DNA of 64,000 nucleotides from Burkholderiaceae bacterium. GTDB taxonomy: Bacteria > Pseudomonadota > Gammaproteobacteria > Burkholderiales > Burkholderiaceae_E. Position 1 is the stretch's first letter. Every line of letters begins with the position of its first letter. Location of the stretch: the NCBI GenBank assembly GCA_027493945.1, contig JAOSJU010000001.1, forward strand, positions 3,344,484 to 3,408,483, written 5' to 3'. Made by a program: the position numbers and the translations under genes. Shown here in pieces: positions 1 through 8,570 of the stretch. The notes under the pieces were generated by a model, which searched no databases, was not told the DNA's origin, and saw nothing but the letters and a program-made list of their open reading frames with translations.

Positions 1-1139
1 TCGCCGAGCACGTCGAGAAAGCGGCTGCACGCCTCGAGTTGCGCGACCTCGACGTATTCGTCGGGCTGGTGCGCCACGCGAATGTCCCCCGGGCCGCAGA
101 CGATGGTGGGCACGCCGATTTCCTGCAGGATGCCGGCCTCGGTGCCGAAGCTCACGCGGCCCGCCGACAGGTGGCCGCACAGCGGCATGATCGCCTGCGC
201 CAGGTAGACGTTGCCGCGCTCGTCGAGCGCCGGCGTGTCGAAGATCTCCTCGAACGCGATCGCCGTATCGGCCGAGATCGCGCGCATCGCGGGCAGGAGC
301 ACGTCGTCGCAATACGCGCGGATCTCGCCCAGCACGTCGGCCGAGCGCGTGCCGGGCAGCGTGCGGATCTCGAGCAGGAATTCGCAGTCTTTCGCGGTGA
401 TGTTGTGCGCGGTGCCGCCCTCGATGCGCCCGACGTGCACGCTCGTGTGCGGGAACTCGAAGCCGTCGTGGCGCGCGGCCGCGTTCAGCCGCTTCTGCAA
501 CGCGTTGGCGAAGACGATGATTTCGGCCGCGCACTCCACCGCCGACACGCCCTGGTCGCGCAGCGACGAATGCACCGAATGGCCGCGCACCTTCACGCGA
601 TATCCGGCCGAGCCCTTGTTCGCGATGACCACCTGCATCGAAGTGGGCTCGCCGATGATGCACGCCGCCGGCCGCACCGGCGCGGTCGCCATCTGCGCCG
701 CGAGCTGGCGCATGCCGCGCATGTTCGTCTCCTCGTTGTACGACAGCGCGATGTGCACCGGCATGCGCAGTCGCGCGCGCGCGAAGCGCGGCGCCGCCTC
801 GAGAACGCAGGCGATGAAGCCCTTCATGTCGGCCGAGCCGCGCGCGTACAGCCGGCCGTCGCGCCCGGCGAGCGTGAACGGGTCGGAACTCCACGCCTGG
901 CCCGCCACGGGCACCACGTCGGAGTGCCCCGACAGCATCAGCCCGGGACGATCCTCGGGGCCGATGGTCGCGAACAGGTTGGCCTTGCCGGGCTCGTCGC
1001 CGTGCTGCACCTGCGTGCGCGCGCCGCAGGCCTGCAGCCGCTCCGCGGCCCAGTCGATCAGCGCGATGTTCGGCCGCGCGCTCACGGTGTCGAAGGCGAC
1101 CAGACGGCCGAGGGTTTCGATGACTGCTGCAAGGTCCAT
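1..1139 (-). CDS. argE: Acetylornithine deacetylase (M20 peptidase family), 3' end cut by window edge
   Basis: About 379 residues are visible, close to the usual ArgE length of about 385, so only the last few codons are missing. The protein hydrolyses N-acetylornithine to ornithine and acetate in cytoplasmic arginine synthesis. The M20 di-zinc signature is visible: HSDVVPV near residue 72, then ADMKG, the catalytic-Glu region YNEET, GEPTSM and the dimerisation region with SVHSSLRDQG. The start is the ATG complementary to 1137-1139. The gene is divergent from the FAD dehydrogenase at 1299 across 159 bp that must hold both promoters. Related M20 deacetylases such as succinyl-diaminopimelate desuccinylase are possible, but the overall pattern fits ArgE best. 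Confidence 0.88.
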   Translation of the reverse strand, partial: MDLAAVIETLGRLVAFDTVSARPNIALIDWAAERLQACGARTQVQHGDEPGKANLFATIGPEDRPGLMLSGHSDVVPVAGQAWSSDPFTLAGRDGRLYARGSADMKGFIACVLEAAPRFARARLRMPVHIALSYNEETNMRGMRQLAAQMATAPVRPAACIIGEPTSMQVVIANKGSAGYRVKVRGHSVHSSLRDQGVSAVECAAEIIVFANALQKRLNAAARHDGFEFPHTSVHVGRIEGGTAHNITAKDCEFLLEIRTLPGTRSADVLGEIRAYCDDVLLPAMRAISADTAIAFEEIFDTPALDERGNVYLAQAIMPLCGHLSAGRVSFGTEAGILQEIGVPTIVCGPGDIRVAHQPDEYVEVAQLEACSRFLDVLG

Positions 1140-1298
1140 GTCGGCGGCTCCGGGCTCAAGCGAGGGCGTTCGTGGTGTGAACAGGCCCCGGCTGTCCGTC
1201 GAAGATACCGGAAAGCGACCGCGGTCCGCAGTACAGTGTCGGCGCGTGCAGTGTCGGCGGGGCGGGGCCCCGGGGCCGCGAACCGGAGGAATCGCCCC

Positions 1299-2432
1299 AT
1301 GCAAGCGACCGGATGTGACTGGATCGTCGTCGGCGCCGGCATCGCCGGGGCCTCGCTCGCGTACTGGCTGGCGCCGCACGGGCGCGTCGTCGTCCTGGAG
1401 CGCGAGACGCAGCCCGGTTACCACGCGAGCGGCCGCTCGGCCGCGCTCTACCTGCCGAGCTACGGGCCCGCGCAGGTCAGGGCACTGACGCTGGCCAGCC
1501 GCGATTTCCTGTCGAGCCCGCCGGCCGGGTTCTCCGCAGCGCCGATCCTTTCGCCACGCGGCGCGCTCACCATCGGCACGAGCACGCAGCGCGAACTGCT
1601 CGAGCGCCACCACGACTCGGTGCGCGCGCTGGGCATCGAGGCGATCCGGCTCGATGTGCAACAGGCCCGCGAGCAGGTGCCGGTGCTGCGCGAAGACGTG
1701 GTCGCCGGCGGTGTGCTGGAGCCCGACGCGTTCGACATCGACGTGAGCGCGTTGCTGCAAGGCTTCCTGCGCGGCGTGCGCGCGCACGGCGGGACGGTCG
1801 AATGCGGCATTGAGGCGCGCGAGATCGCGCGCGAAGGCGCCGACTGGGTGGTCGGCGACGGGCTGCGCCGCTGGCGCGCGCCGCTGCTGGTCGATGCCGC
1901 GGGTGCGTGGGCCGACGCGCTGGCGGCGCTGGCAGGCGTGGCGCGGCTGGGGCTGCAGCCGAAGCGGCGCAGCGCGTTCCTGTTCCGTCCGCCCGAGGCG
2001 CTCGACGTGCGCCGGCTGCCGTCGTTCATCGCGGTGGACGAATCGTTCTACGTGAAGCCGGACGCCGCCATGCTGCTAGGCTCGCCGGCGAACGCCGATC
2101 CGGTCGCGCCGCACGACGTGGTCGCCGAAGAGCTCGACGTCGCCACCGGCATCGACCGCATCGAGCGCTTCACGACGCTGCAGATACGCCGTCCGACGCA
2201 CGTCTGGGCGGGGCTGCGCACCTTCGCCGCCGACGGCGGCCTGGTCGGCGGCTTCGATCCGCGGGCGCCGGGCTTCTTCTGGTGCGCGGGGCAGGGCGGC
2301 TACGGCATCCAGAGCTCGCCCGCGATGGGCGAGGCGTGCGCCGCGCTGGCGCGGGGTCGTCCGCTGCCCGGCCGGCTCGTCGATCTGGGCCTGGGCGAAG
2401 TGGCGCTGGGCCCGGCTCGCCTGCGGACCTGA
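1299..2432 (+). CDS. dauA: FAD-dependent D-amino-acid (D-arginine type) dehydrogenase
   Basis: A 377-residue DAO-family flavoenzyme. The N-terminal Rossmann motif VVGAGIAGASLAYWL (about residues 8-22) is followed by a GYHASGRSAA segment. A middle block LQPKRRSAFLF and a C-terminal block WAGLRTF...GGYGIQSSPAMGEA follow. These match, from memory, the D-arginine dehydrogenase DauA of Pseudomonas closely, including the GSPANADPV stretch. It would oxidise D-amino acids to 2-oxo acids and pass electrons to a non-oxygen acceptor. A purine-rich ribosome site (CCGGAGGA, 1283-1290) lies 8 nt before the ATG. Its position beside argE suggests arginine metabolism. The exact substrate is inferred. Confidence 0.8.
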   Translation: MQATGCDWIVVGAGIAGASLAYWLAPHGRVVVLERETQPGYHASGRSAALYLPSYGPAQVRALTLASRDFLSSPPAGFSAAPILSPRGALTIGTSTQRELLERHHDSVRALGIEAIRLDVQQAREQVPVLREDVVAGGVLEPDAFDIDVSALLQGFLRGVRAHGGTVECGIEAREIAREGADWVVGDGLRRWRAPLLVDAAGAWADALAALAGVARLGLQPKRRSAFLFRPPEALDVRRLPSFIAVDESFYVKPDAAMLLGSPANADPVAPHDVVAEELDVATGIDRIERFTTLQIRRPTHVWAGLRTFAADGGLVGGFDPRAPGFFWCAGQGGYGIQSSPAMGEACAALARGRPLPGRLVDLGLGEVALGPARLRT

Positions 2433-2443
2433 ATCTCGCTCCG

Positions 2444-4498
2444 TCACTCCTCTTCGTGCGGCCGCCACGCGGCGCGCAGCCGGCTCTGCACGTTCGGAGG
2501 CGCTTCCTCGTAACCGAGCAGCTCGAGCGAATAGCTGCCCTGTCCGCCGGTGATCGCCTTCAGCCGACCCCGGAAGTCGGACAGCTCGGCCAGCGGCGCG
2601 CGCGCGCGCAGCATCGCCATGCCGGCGCGCGCGGCGCCGCTGCCGGACACCTGGCCGCGCCGCGCCGACAGCTCGCCCGAGACCGCGCCGATCGCGTCCT
2701 GCGGAATGGCGAGCTCGAGCGAGACGATCGGCTCGAGCACGATCGGCCGTGCTTTGGCCGCTGCATCGAGGAACGCCTTGCGGCCGGCGGTCACGAAGGC
2801 GATCTCCTTGCCGTCCACCGCATGGGTCTTGCCGTCGTAGACGGTGACCTGGACGTCCTGCACCGGGAATCCGGCGACCGCGCCGCCGGCGAGCGCCTGC
2901 CGCACGCCCTTCTCGACGGCGGGAATGAAGACGCTCGGGATCACGCCGCCCTTGACCTCGTCGACGAAGCGGAAGCCCTCGCCGCGCGCCCGCGGCGCGA
3001 CACGCAGGAACACCTCGCCGAACTGGCCGGCGCCGCCGCTCTGCTTCTTGTGGCGGTGATGGCCTTCGGCAGCCGCGGCGATCGTCTCGCGATAGGGAAT
3101 CGTCGGCGGATGCGAGTCGACCTCGAGCTTGTATTGCGCGCGGATGCGCTCGAGCACGCGGCCGACATGCAGCTCGCCCAGCCCGCGGATCACCGCCTCG
3201 TGCGTGACCGGGTCGTGCTCGACGCCCAGGCTCGGGTCTTCGGAGGTCATGCGCTGCAGGACCTCGGCGAGCTTCTGCTCGTCGCCGCGTCGCTTCACGC
3301 GCACCGCCAGCCCGTAGACCGCGTGCGGCAGCGGCAGCGGGCGGAAGTGGATCGCGGCGTCCTCGGCGGCGTCGTGCAGCACCGCGTCGTAGGCCAGTTC
3401 GTCGATTTTCGAGAGCGCGCAGATTTCGCCCGGCCCGGCGGCCGCCAGCGAGCGCGTCTCGCGCCCCTGCAGCAGCATCGGCGTGCCGGCCTTGACCGCC
3501 TTGCGGCCTTCGCCGACGTAGAGCAGTGTGTCGGCGGTGAGCGTGCCCTGGTGCACGCGGACCACGCCGATGCGGCCGACGTAGGGGTCGATCTCGACCT
3601 TGAACACGTGCGCGAGCACGTGGTCGGAGGGGCTGCGCGTGGCCACGAACGGCTCGGCGCGCTCGCGATCGCCGCCGGGCCAGCGCTCGAACAGCGGCGG
3701 ATTGCCCTCGGTCGGGCTCGGCGCGAGCCGAACGATGAAGTCGATCAGCTCGGCGATGCCGGCGCCGGTGCGCGCCGACGCGAACAGGACCGGCACGATG
3801 TGCCCTTCGCGCAGCGCCCGCTCGAACGCGTCGTGCAGCGTCTGCGCGTCGATGTCCTCGCCCGACAGGTAGCGCTCGGTGAGCGCGTCGTCGACCTCGA
3901 CCACCTGCTCGACCAGCGCGCGATGCGCCTGCTCGACGCTGCCGAAATCGGTGGCTGCGCCCGACGGCGCGAAAAAGCAGTCGGCGACGCCATGGCCGCC
4001 GCCGGTGGGCAGGTTGACCGGCAGGCACTCCTGGCCGAACGCGGCGCGCAAGTCTTCGACCCGCGCCGGCAGGTCGACGCCCTCGGCGTCGATGCGGTTG
4101 ACCACGATGAAGCGGCAGAGACGGCGCGTCTGCGCCCACAGCGCCATGCGCGCCGCCGACAGCTCGACGCCGTGCTGCGCGTTGACGACGATCGCAACCG
4201 ACTCGACTGCGTCGAGCGCGGTCATCGCGCGACCGGAGAAGTCGGGGTATCCCGGCGTGTCGAGCAGGTGCACGCGCACGCCGTCGCGCTCGAAATGCGC
4301 GCAGGCCACCTTGAGCGAATGACCATGCTCCTTCTCGAGCGGGTCGTAGTCGCAGACCGTGCTGCCGCGCTCGACCGCGCCCACGCTGGTGAGCATGCCG
4401 CTCGTTGCGAGCAGCGCTTCGATCAGCGTGGTCTTTCCGACGCCGGCGTGGCCGACGAAGGCCAGCGTTCGCAGGTTCGCACTCGAATGCGCTGGCAT
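2444..4498 (-). CDS. Elongation factor G-like translational GTPase (EF-G paralogue)
   Basis: A 684-residue protein with full EF-G architecture. The G domain has a P-loop GHAGVGKTT near residue 16, the G3 box DTPGYPDF, and the G4 box as NRID rather than the canonical NKxD. Domain II, a domain III/IV boundary rich in His/Lys (EGHHRHKKQSGGAGQFGEV) and a C-terminal GGQGSYSLELLGYEE follow. This resembles the EF-G-like family found alongside genuine FusA in many proteobacteria, so it is probably a paralogue and not the sole EF-G. Translocation or ribosome-recycling roles are inferred. The start chosen is the ATG complementary to 4496-4498, giving normal length. It converges on the dehydrogenase with an 11-nt gap. 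Confidence 0.82.
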   Translation of the reverse strand: MPAHSSANLRTLAFVGHAGVGKTTLIEALLATSGMLTSVGAVERGSTVCDYDPLEKEHGHSLKVACAHFERDGVRVHLLDTPGYPDFSGRAMTALDAVESVAIVVNAQHGVELSAARMALWAQTRRLCRFIVVNRIDAEGVDLPARVEDLRAAFGQECLPVNLPTGGGHGVADCFFAPSGAATDFGSVEQAHRALVEQVVEVDDALTERYLSGEDIDAQTLHDAFERALREGHIVPVLFASARTGAGIAELIDFIVRLAPSPTEGNPPLFERWPGGDRERAEPFVATRSPSDHVLAHVFKVEIDPYVGRIGVVRVHQGTLTADTLLYVGEGRKAVKAGTPMLLQGRETRSLAAAGPGEICALSKIDELAYDAVLHDAAEDAAIHFRPLPLPHAVYGLAVRVKRRGDEQKLAEVLQRMTSEDPSLGVEHDPVTHEAVIRGLGELHVGRVLERIRAQYKLEVDSHPPTIPYRETIAAAAEGHHRHKKQSGGAGQFGEVFLRVAPRARGEGFRFVDEVKGGVIPSVFIPAVEKGVRQALAGGAVAGFPVQDVQVTVYDGKTHAVDGKEIAFVTAGRKAFLDAAAKARPIVLEPIVSLELAIPQDAIGAVSGELSARRGQVSGSGAARAGMAMLRARAPLAELSDFRGRLKAITGGQGSYSLELLGYEEAPPNVQSRLRAAWRPHEEE

Positions 4499-4629
4499 GC
4501 GGAATCTCCCGGGGAAGGCGTGGCGGGGCCGATGGCCGACACCGAAGCATGAATGCATCCGGGCGAACGGCGCAAGCCCTCGGGCGCAACGAGGGTTCGC
4601 GGCGGGCCGGGCGCTACACTGGCCGGAGA

Positions 4630-5041
4630 ATGAACGAACGTGGACGCTGTCGGGCCGCGACCCCGCCGCGACGCTCGCGAGACAGGGCTTCGTCGTCGTG
4701 ACGGCCGACGGATTGCGCGCACTCACCGGCGTGCCGCGGTGCGCATCGACACCTCCGGCGGGCTGGGCCGCCCGACGCCGGAGGGCGCGCACCGCGACGG
4801 CGTCGACTTCGTGGCGGTGATTCTCGCGGCGCGCCATCGCGTGCGCGGCGGCGAATCGCGCGTGTTCGAGGCCGGCGGCCCGCGCGGCATCCGCTTCGTG
4901 ATGGAAGAGCCCCGGAGCGCGGTGCTGCTCGAGGACGCGAGCGTCGTTCACGAGACGACGCCGATCCGGCCCGACGGGCCCGATGCGCACCGCGACACGC
5001 TGGTGCTCACCTACCGGCGCGGCGGATTCCAGTCGCCCTGA
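4630..5041 (+). pseudogene. Remnant of a 2OG-Fe(II) dioxygenase family gene
   Basis: The C-terminal half reads as a 2-oxoglutarate/Fe(II) dioxygenase of the small bacterial family that contains amino-acid hydroxylases. HRDGVDF supplies an HxD pair, HETTPI the second His, and RDTLVLTYRR the 2OG-binding Arg. A short N-terminal piece (ATLARQGFVVVTADGLRAL, about 4662-4720) lies in a different frame. Roughly 100 residues that should separate the two pieces are absent, so this is an internal deletion plus frame change and not one base error. It probably has no function. The 3' end overlaps the convergent flavoprotein gene by 31 bp. Confidence 0.6.
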
Positions 5042-6369
5042 CCGCGACACCACGCCGCGGCCCCGGTGCCCGCGACGCGCCCGGTTGCGAAGCAGGCGGT
5101 GAGCAGGTAGCCGCCGGTGGGCGCCTCCCAGTCGAGCATCTCGCCGCAGCAGAAGACCCTTGGCAGCGCGCGAAGCATCAGGCGGGCGTCGAGCGACTCG
5201 AACGATACGCCGCCCGCGGTGCTGATCGCTTCGTCGATCGGGCGCGCCGCGACCAGGCGCAACGGCAACGCCTTGATAGCGGCCGCCAGCCGCTCGGGGT
5301 CGGCGAAGTCTTCGGCGGACAGCAGTTCGCGCAGCAACCCGGCCTTCACGCCTTCGAGCCCCGCGCGCACGCGCAGATGGTTCGCAAGCGTGCGCCCGCC
5401 GCGCGGCCGCGCGAGTTCGGCCGCCAGCCGCTCCCGGCTGCGCGACGGTGCGAGGTCGAGCCGCAATGTCGCCGAGCCGGCAGCCTCGATCGTGTCGCGA
5501 AGCGCGGCGGAGAACGCATAGACGAGGCTGCCCTCGATGCCGCTTTCGGTGACCACGAACTCGCCTTGCCGTGGCGCGGGTGCGCCCGCTTCGCCGTCGA
5601 TGCTCGCGACCACCGACTTCAGGGGGCGGCCGGCGAAGCGCTCGCGAAAATGCGGCGACCAGCCGAGCCGCTGCGCAGTGCCCACGTCGAAACCGCAGTT
5701 CGCGGGACGCAGCCGCGCGATTCGCACGCCGCGCGCTTCGAGCAGCGGCACCCATGCCGCATCCGAGCCGAGCCGCGCCCAGCTCGCGCCGCCCAGCGCC
5801 AGCACGACCGCCCGCGCGCGCACCGTCAGGTCGCCGTGCGGTCCGCGCATCGCCAGCGCCGGGGCCGCGCCGTGCCCGCGGCCGGCGAAAGGAGTCTCGT
5901 CGCCGTCCGCCGCCCAGCCGAGCCAGCGATGCCGCATGTGCAGGCGCACGCCGGCTTCGCGCAGCCGATGCAGCCAGCGGCGCAGCAGCGGGGCCGCCTT
6001 CATTTCGGCGGGAAAGACGCGTCCAGACGAGCCGACGAAGGTCTGCACGCCGAGCCGGTGCGCCCAGTCGCGCAGCTCGGTGGGCCCGAAGCCGCGAATG
6101 ATCGGTTCGAGGTTCGCCCGGCGCTCGCCGTAACGCGACAGGAACGTGTCGATCGGCTCGGAGTGCGTGAGGTTCAGGCCGCCGCGGCCGGCGAGCAGGA
6201 ACTTGCGGCCCGCCGATGGCATCGCGTCGAAGACATCGACCGTCAGGCCTGCGGCGCTCGCGACCTCGGCCGCCATCAGGCCCGCGGGCCCCGCGCCGAT
6301 GACCGCGACCTCGGGGCTCGCGCGGGGCGGCTCGCCGGAAGCGGCGGAGAAGCGAACGGCTGCGTGCAT
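5011..6369 (-). CDS. YhiN/BaiN-like NAD(P)/FAD-dependent oxidoreductase
   Basis: A 452-residue flavoprotein of the HI0933/YhiN family. The FAD-binding motif AVIGAGPAGLMAAEVA begins near residue 22. The family-typical segment GRKFLLAGRGGLNLTHSE follows, then VVLALGGASW, ANCGFDV, and the C-terminal FAD-closing blocks TAGGVSFESLDARLM and GEMLDWEAPTGGYLL. The family is widespread but its substrates in aerobes are mostly unknown. One member in gut clostridia (BaiN) acts in bile-acid reduction. It is a single open frame with no frameshift. It stands apart from the ferritin-like gene by about 80 bp. Confidence 0.85.
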   Translation of the reverse strand: MHAAVRFSAASGEPPRASPEVAVIGAGPAGLMAAEVASAAGLTVDVFDAMPSAGRKFLLAGRGGLNLTHSEPIDTFLSRYGERRANLEPIIRGFGPTELRDWAHRLGVQTFVGSSGRVFPAEMKAAPLLRRWLHRLREAGVRLHMRHRWLGWAADGDETPFAGRGHGAAPALAMRGPHGDLTVRARAVVLALGGASWARLGSDAAWVPLLEARGVRIARLRPANCGFDVGTAQRLGWSPHFRERFAGRPLKSVVASIDGEAGAPAPRQGEFVVTESGIEGSLVYAFSAALRDTIEAAGSATLRLDLAPSRSRERLAAELARPRGGRTLANHLRVRAGLEGVKAGLLRELLSAEDFADPERLAAAIKALPLRLVAARPIDEAISTAGGVSFESLDARLMLRALPRVFCCGEMLDWEAPTGGYLLTACFATGRVAGTGAAAWCRGQGDWNPPRR

Positions 6370-6452
6370 CGTTCAGGGCCGGGCGTCGATCGCAGGCCGG
6401 ACCGGCCCCGGGAGCGCGTCGGAGGCGGATCGCGCCCGCTGCGACTCCGGCA

Positions 6453-6950
6453 CTAGCGCAGCGGCGGCATGTCGGGATCGGCGTCCCGGTGGTGGACGGA
6501 CGGTGCGTGCGGGCGAGCCATTTGTCGAGTGCGTCGGCGTGGTCGGCTTCCTCGCTCGCGAATTCCGAGGCGAGCCGTTTGACTTCCGGGTCGGCGGACT
6601 GCATGCCGACCGAGCTGTAGTACTCCATCGCGCGCACTTCGTTCTCGCGCGCATAGCGCAACGCGTGCCAGGGGTCGAGCAGGTAGTCGAAGGCCTCGTC
6701 GCCGCCGACTTCGGGCGGCGTGGTCCAGCGGTATTCCCAGGACTTCAGCTTCGGCAGCACGATGCTGCCGACCCTGGCCTTGATCTCGTCGCGGTGCAGT
6801 TGCGAGAAATGCACCATGTCGCGGAACAGCGCGGCCACTTCGTCGTTGCGGTGCGCTTCCATCATGTCGGCGAGCTCGGAGGTGGCGCTCGGCCGCTTCG
6901 GTCTCCAGCGCCACCGCGTGGGCGAGGAATTCCGGCAGCGTGTAGCTCAT
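6453..6950 (-). CDS. Ferritin-like di-iron protein, two compensating frameshifts
   Basis: Read across two indels (about 6880-6885 and 6500-6515), this gives a roughly 165-residue four-helix protein. It starts MSYTLPEFLAHAVALETEAAER, continues ELADMMEAHRNDEVA, and later has SEFASEEADHADAL before KWLAR. The paired E...ExxH helices (EAAER/ExH and EEADHADAL) are the di-iron ligands of rubrerythrin/ferritin-like proteins. The central part lies in a different frame from both ends, and the total length is a multiple of three, so one insertion and one deletion cancel. These are probably sequence errors. A role in iron handling or peroxide defence is inferred from the family. Confidence 0.7.
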   Translation of the reverse strand: MSYTLPEFLAHAVALETEAAERHLRARRHDGSAPQRRSGRAVPRHGAFLATAPRRDQGQGRQHRAAEAEVLGIPLDHAARSRRRRGLRLPARPLARVALCARERSARDGVLQLGRHAVRRPGSQTARLGIRERGSRPRRRTRQMARPHAPSVHHRDADPDMPPLR

Positions 6951-7079
6951 GGCGTCTCCTTGTGGCGGCCCCTCCCCGGGATGCCGACCAGACGAAAGGT
7001 TCGCTCCCGCAGCGCGATTCGCACTTGACGCAGGTCAACGCAGCCTTCCCGGGAGCGGTGCTCGGCGAGCGTCCGCCGT

Positions 7080-7784
7080 TCAGGAGCGCGTCTTCGTCGC
7101 CTCGTAGCGCGCGCGGTTTGCCGCATCCGGCGGATACAGGCCGGGCAGCGCCGCGCCGTGCTCGACTTCGCCCATGATCCACGCCTCGAAGCGCTCCTGC
7201 TCGACGGCCTGCGCGACCACCTCCGCGAGCAGCGCCGCCGGGATCAGCACCGCTCCGTCGTCGTCGACGACCACCACGTCGTCCGGGAAGACCGCGACGC
7301 CGCCGCAGGCAATCGGTTGCTGCCAGCCGACGAAGGTGAGTCCTGCCACCGACGGCGGCGCGGCGACGCCCTGGCACCACACGGGCAGGCCGCTGTCGGC
7401 GACGCCCGCGCCGTCGCGCACGACGCCGTCGGTCACCAGCGCCGCGACGCCGCGCTTGCTCATTCGCGCGCACAGGATGTCCCCGAAGATGCCCGCGTCG
7501 GTGACGCCCATCGCATCGACGACCGCGATGCAGCCTTCGGGCATCGCCTCGATCGCCGCGCGCGTGGACACCGGCGAGCTCCAGGACTCGGGCGTGGCGA
7601 GGTCCTCGCGCGCCGGCACGAAGCGCAGCGTGAATGCGCGCCCGACCCGGCGCGGCTGGCCGGGCCGCAGCGGCCGCGTGCCGCGCATCCGGGTGTTGCG
7701 CAGCCCCTTCTTCAGCAGCACGGTGGTCAGCGTGGCGGTGGAGACGCCCGACAGGGCGTCGACGACGGCGGGATCGAGGCTCAT
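7080..7784 (-). CDS. RraA-family protein (HMG/CHA aldolase-like)
   Basis: A 234-residue protein with the RraA/demethylmenaquinone-methyltransferase-like fold. Visible blocks are GDILCARMSKRGVAALVTDGVVRD, with the family's G-D and R-D metal and substrate residues, and IACGGVAVFPDDVVVVDDDGAVLIP. Members are either 4-hydroxy-4-methyl-2-oxoglutarate/4-carboxy-4-hydroxy-2-oxoadipate aldolases or regulators that bind RNase E. The length (RraA proper is about 160 residues) and the acid-rich active site favour an aldolase-like enzyme. The start is the ATG complementary to 7782-7784. It is divergent from the GST, with 74 bp between starts. Confidence 0.8.
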   Translation of the reverse strand: MSLDPAVVDALSGVSTATLTTVLLKKGLRNTRMRGTRPLRPGQPRRVGRAFTLRFVPAREDLATPESWSSPVSTRAAIEAMPEGCIAVVDAMGVTDAGIFGDILCARMSKRGVAALVTDGVVRDGAGVADSGLPVWCQGVAAPPSVAGLTFVGWQQPIACGGVAVFPDDVVVVDDDGAVLIPAALLAEVVAQAVEQERFEAWIMGEVEHGAALPGLYPPDAANRARYEATKTRS

Positions 7785-7858
7785 GGCGATTCCTGTGGTC
7801 CGGACGCGCAATCGTATACTCGACGGCTCCGACCGATCCGACACGGGAGTTTCCTTCG

Positions 7859-8516
7859 ATGCTCGAACTGCACTATGGTCCCGGGGCCTGCTCGTTCGTG
7901 CCGCACGTTGCGCTTCGAGGCGATCAAGGCGGCCACCGGCGAAGACTTCGTCGCCCGCATGGTCAAGCTTCACAAGGGCGAGCAGCGCACGCCCGAGTAT
8001 CTGGCGATCAACCCGAACGCGCAGGTGCCCGCGCTGGTGGTCGATGGCAAGCCGCTGTCGCAGATCGTGGCGATCTGCGACTACCTCGACCGGCGCTATC
8101 CGCAGGCGGGGCTCATGCCGACCGAATCCTGGGCGCGGGCGCAGGCGATGTCGCAATTCCTGTGGATGAACAACACCGTGCATCCCACGTTCACGCACGT
8201 GTTCATGCCCGACCGGTTCTGCGACGGCGAGGCGACGCAGGCCGAGATCAGGCGCTTCAATGCGGCGCTCTATCGCACGCAGCTCGAGCGCATCCAGGGC
8301 TGGATCGCGTCGGCCAGCCCGTTCTGGCTCGGAGACCGCCTGTCGTTTCACGACGCGTACGCGCTCACGCTGCTGCGCTGGGGCGGTTTCGCGGGCATCG
8401 ACCCCGATTCGCTGCCCGTGTACAAGGCGTACGTCGATCGCGTCGCGCAGCATCCGGCGGTGGTTGCGGCGATGGCGCGCGAGGGCATCAAGCTGAGTAC
8501 CTTCAAGAAGGCCTGA
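7859..8516 (+). CDS. Glutathione S-transferase, one frameshift near 7916
   Basis: Two overlapping frames join into a roughly 219-residue GST. The N-terminal thioredoxin-fold segment MLELHYGPGACSFVPHVAL continues in another frame as EAIKAATGEDFVARMVKLHKG. Then come the glutathione-site signature NAQVPALVVDGKPLSQ and the helical C-terminal domain (FWLGDRLSFHDAYALTLLRW). An extra base in GCGCTTCGAG explains the break, and the span is 658 nt, one more than a multiple of three. Cytosolic glutathione conjugation or a related thiol reaction is expected. The substrate is unknown. The last codons form part of an inverted repeat shared with the converging regulator gene. Confidence 0.8.
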
Positions 8517-8570
8517 AGCGGGCAGGGCGGCGCGCGCCGTCCGCGCGCGGTGTGCCCGCGCGCTTCAGGC
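8511..8570. terminator. Inverted repeat between converging genes, likely bidirectional terminator
   Basis: GCCTGAAGCGGGCA at 8511-8524 is the reverse complement of TGCCCG...CTTCAGGC at 8552-8570, apart from a four-base bulge. The loop is GC-rich. The arms include the final Ala codon and stop of both converging genes, which end in the same GCCTGA, so the structure can terminate either transcript. No T-run is visible. Confidence 0.5.

Noticed and set aside
39..1298. Very long plus-strand open frame opposite argE, running into the DauA-like gene
   Set aside because: It is His/Arg/Ala-rich antisense sequence typical of GC-rich codon bias. The minus strand encodes a clear ArgE, and the real plus-strand gene starts at 1299.
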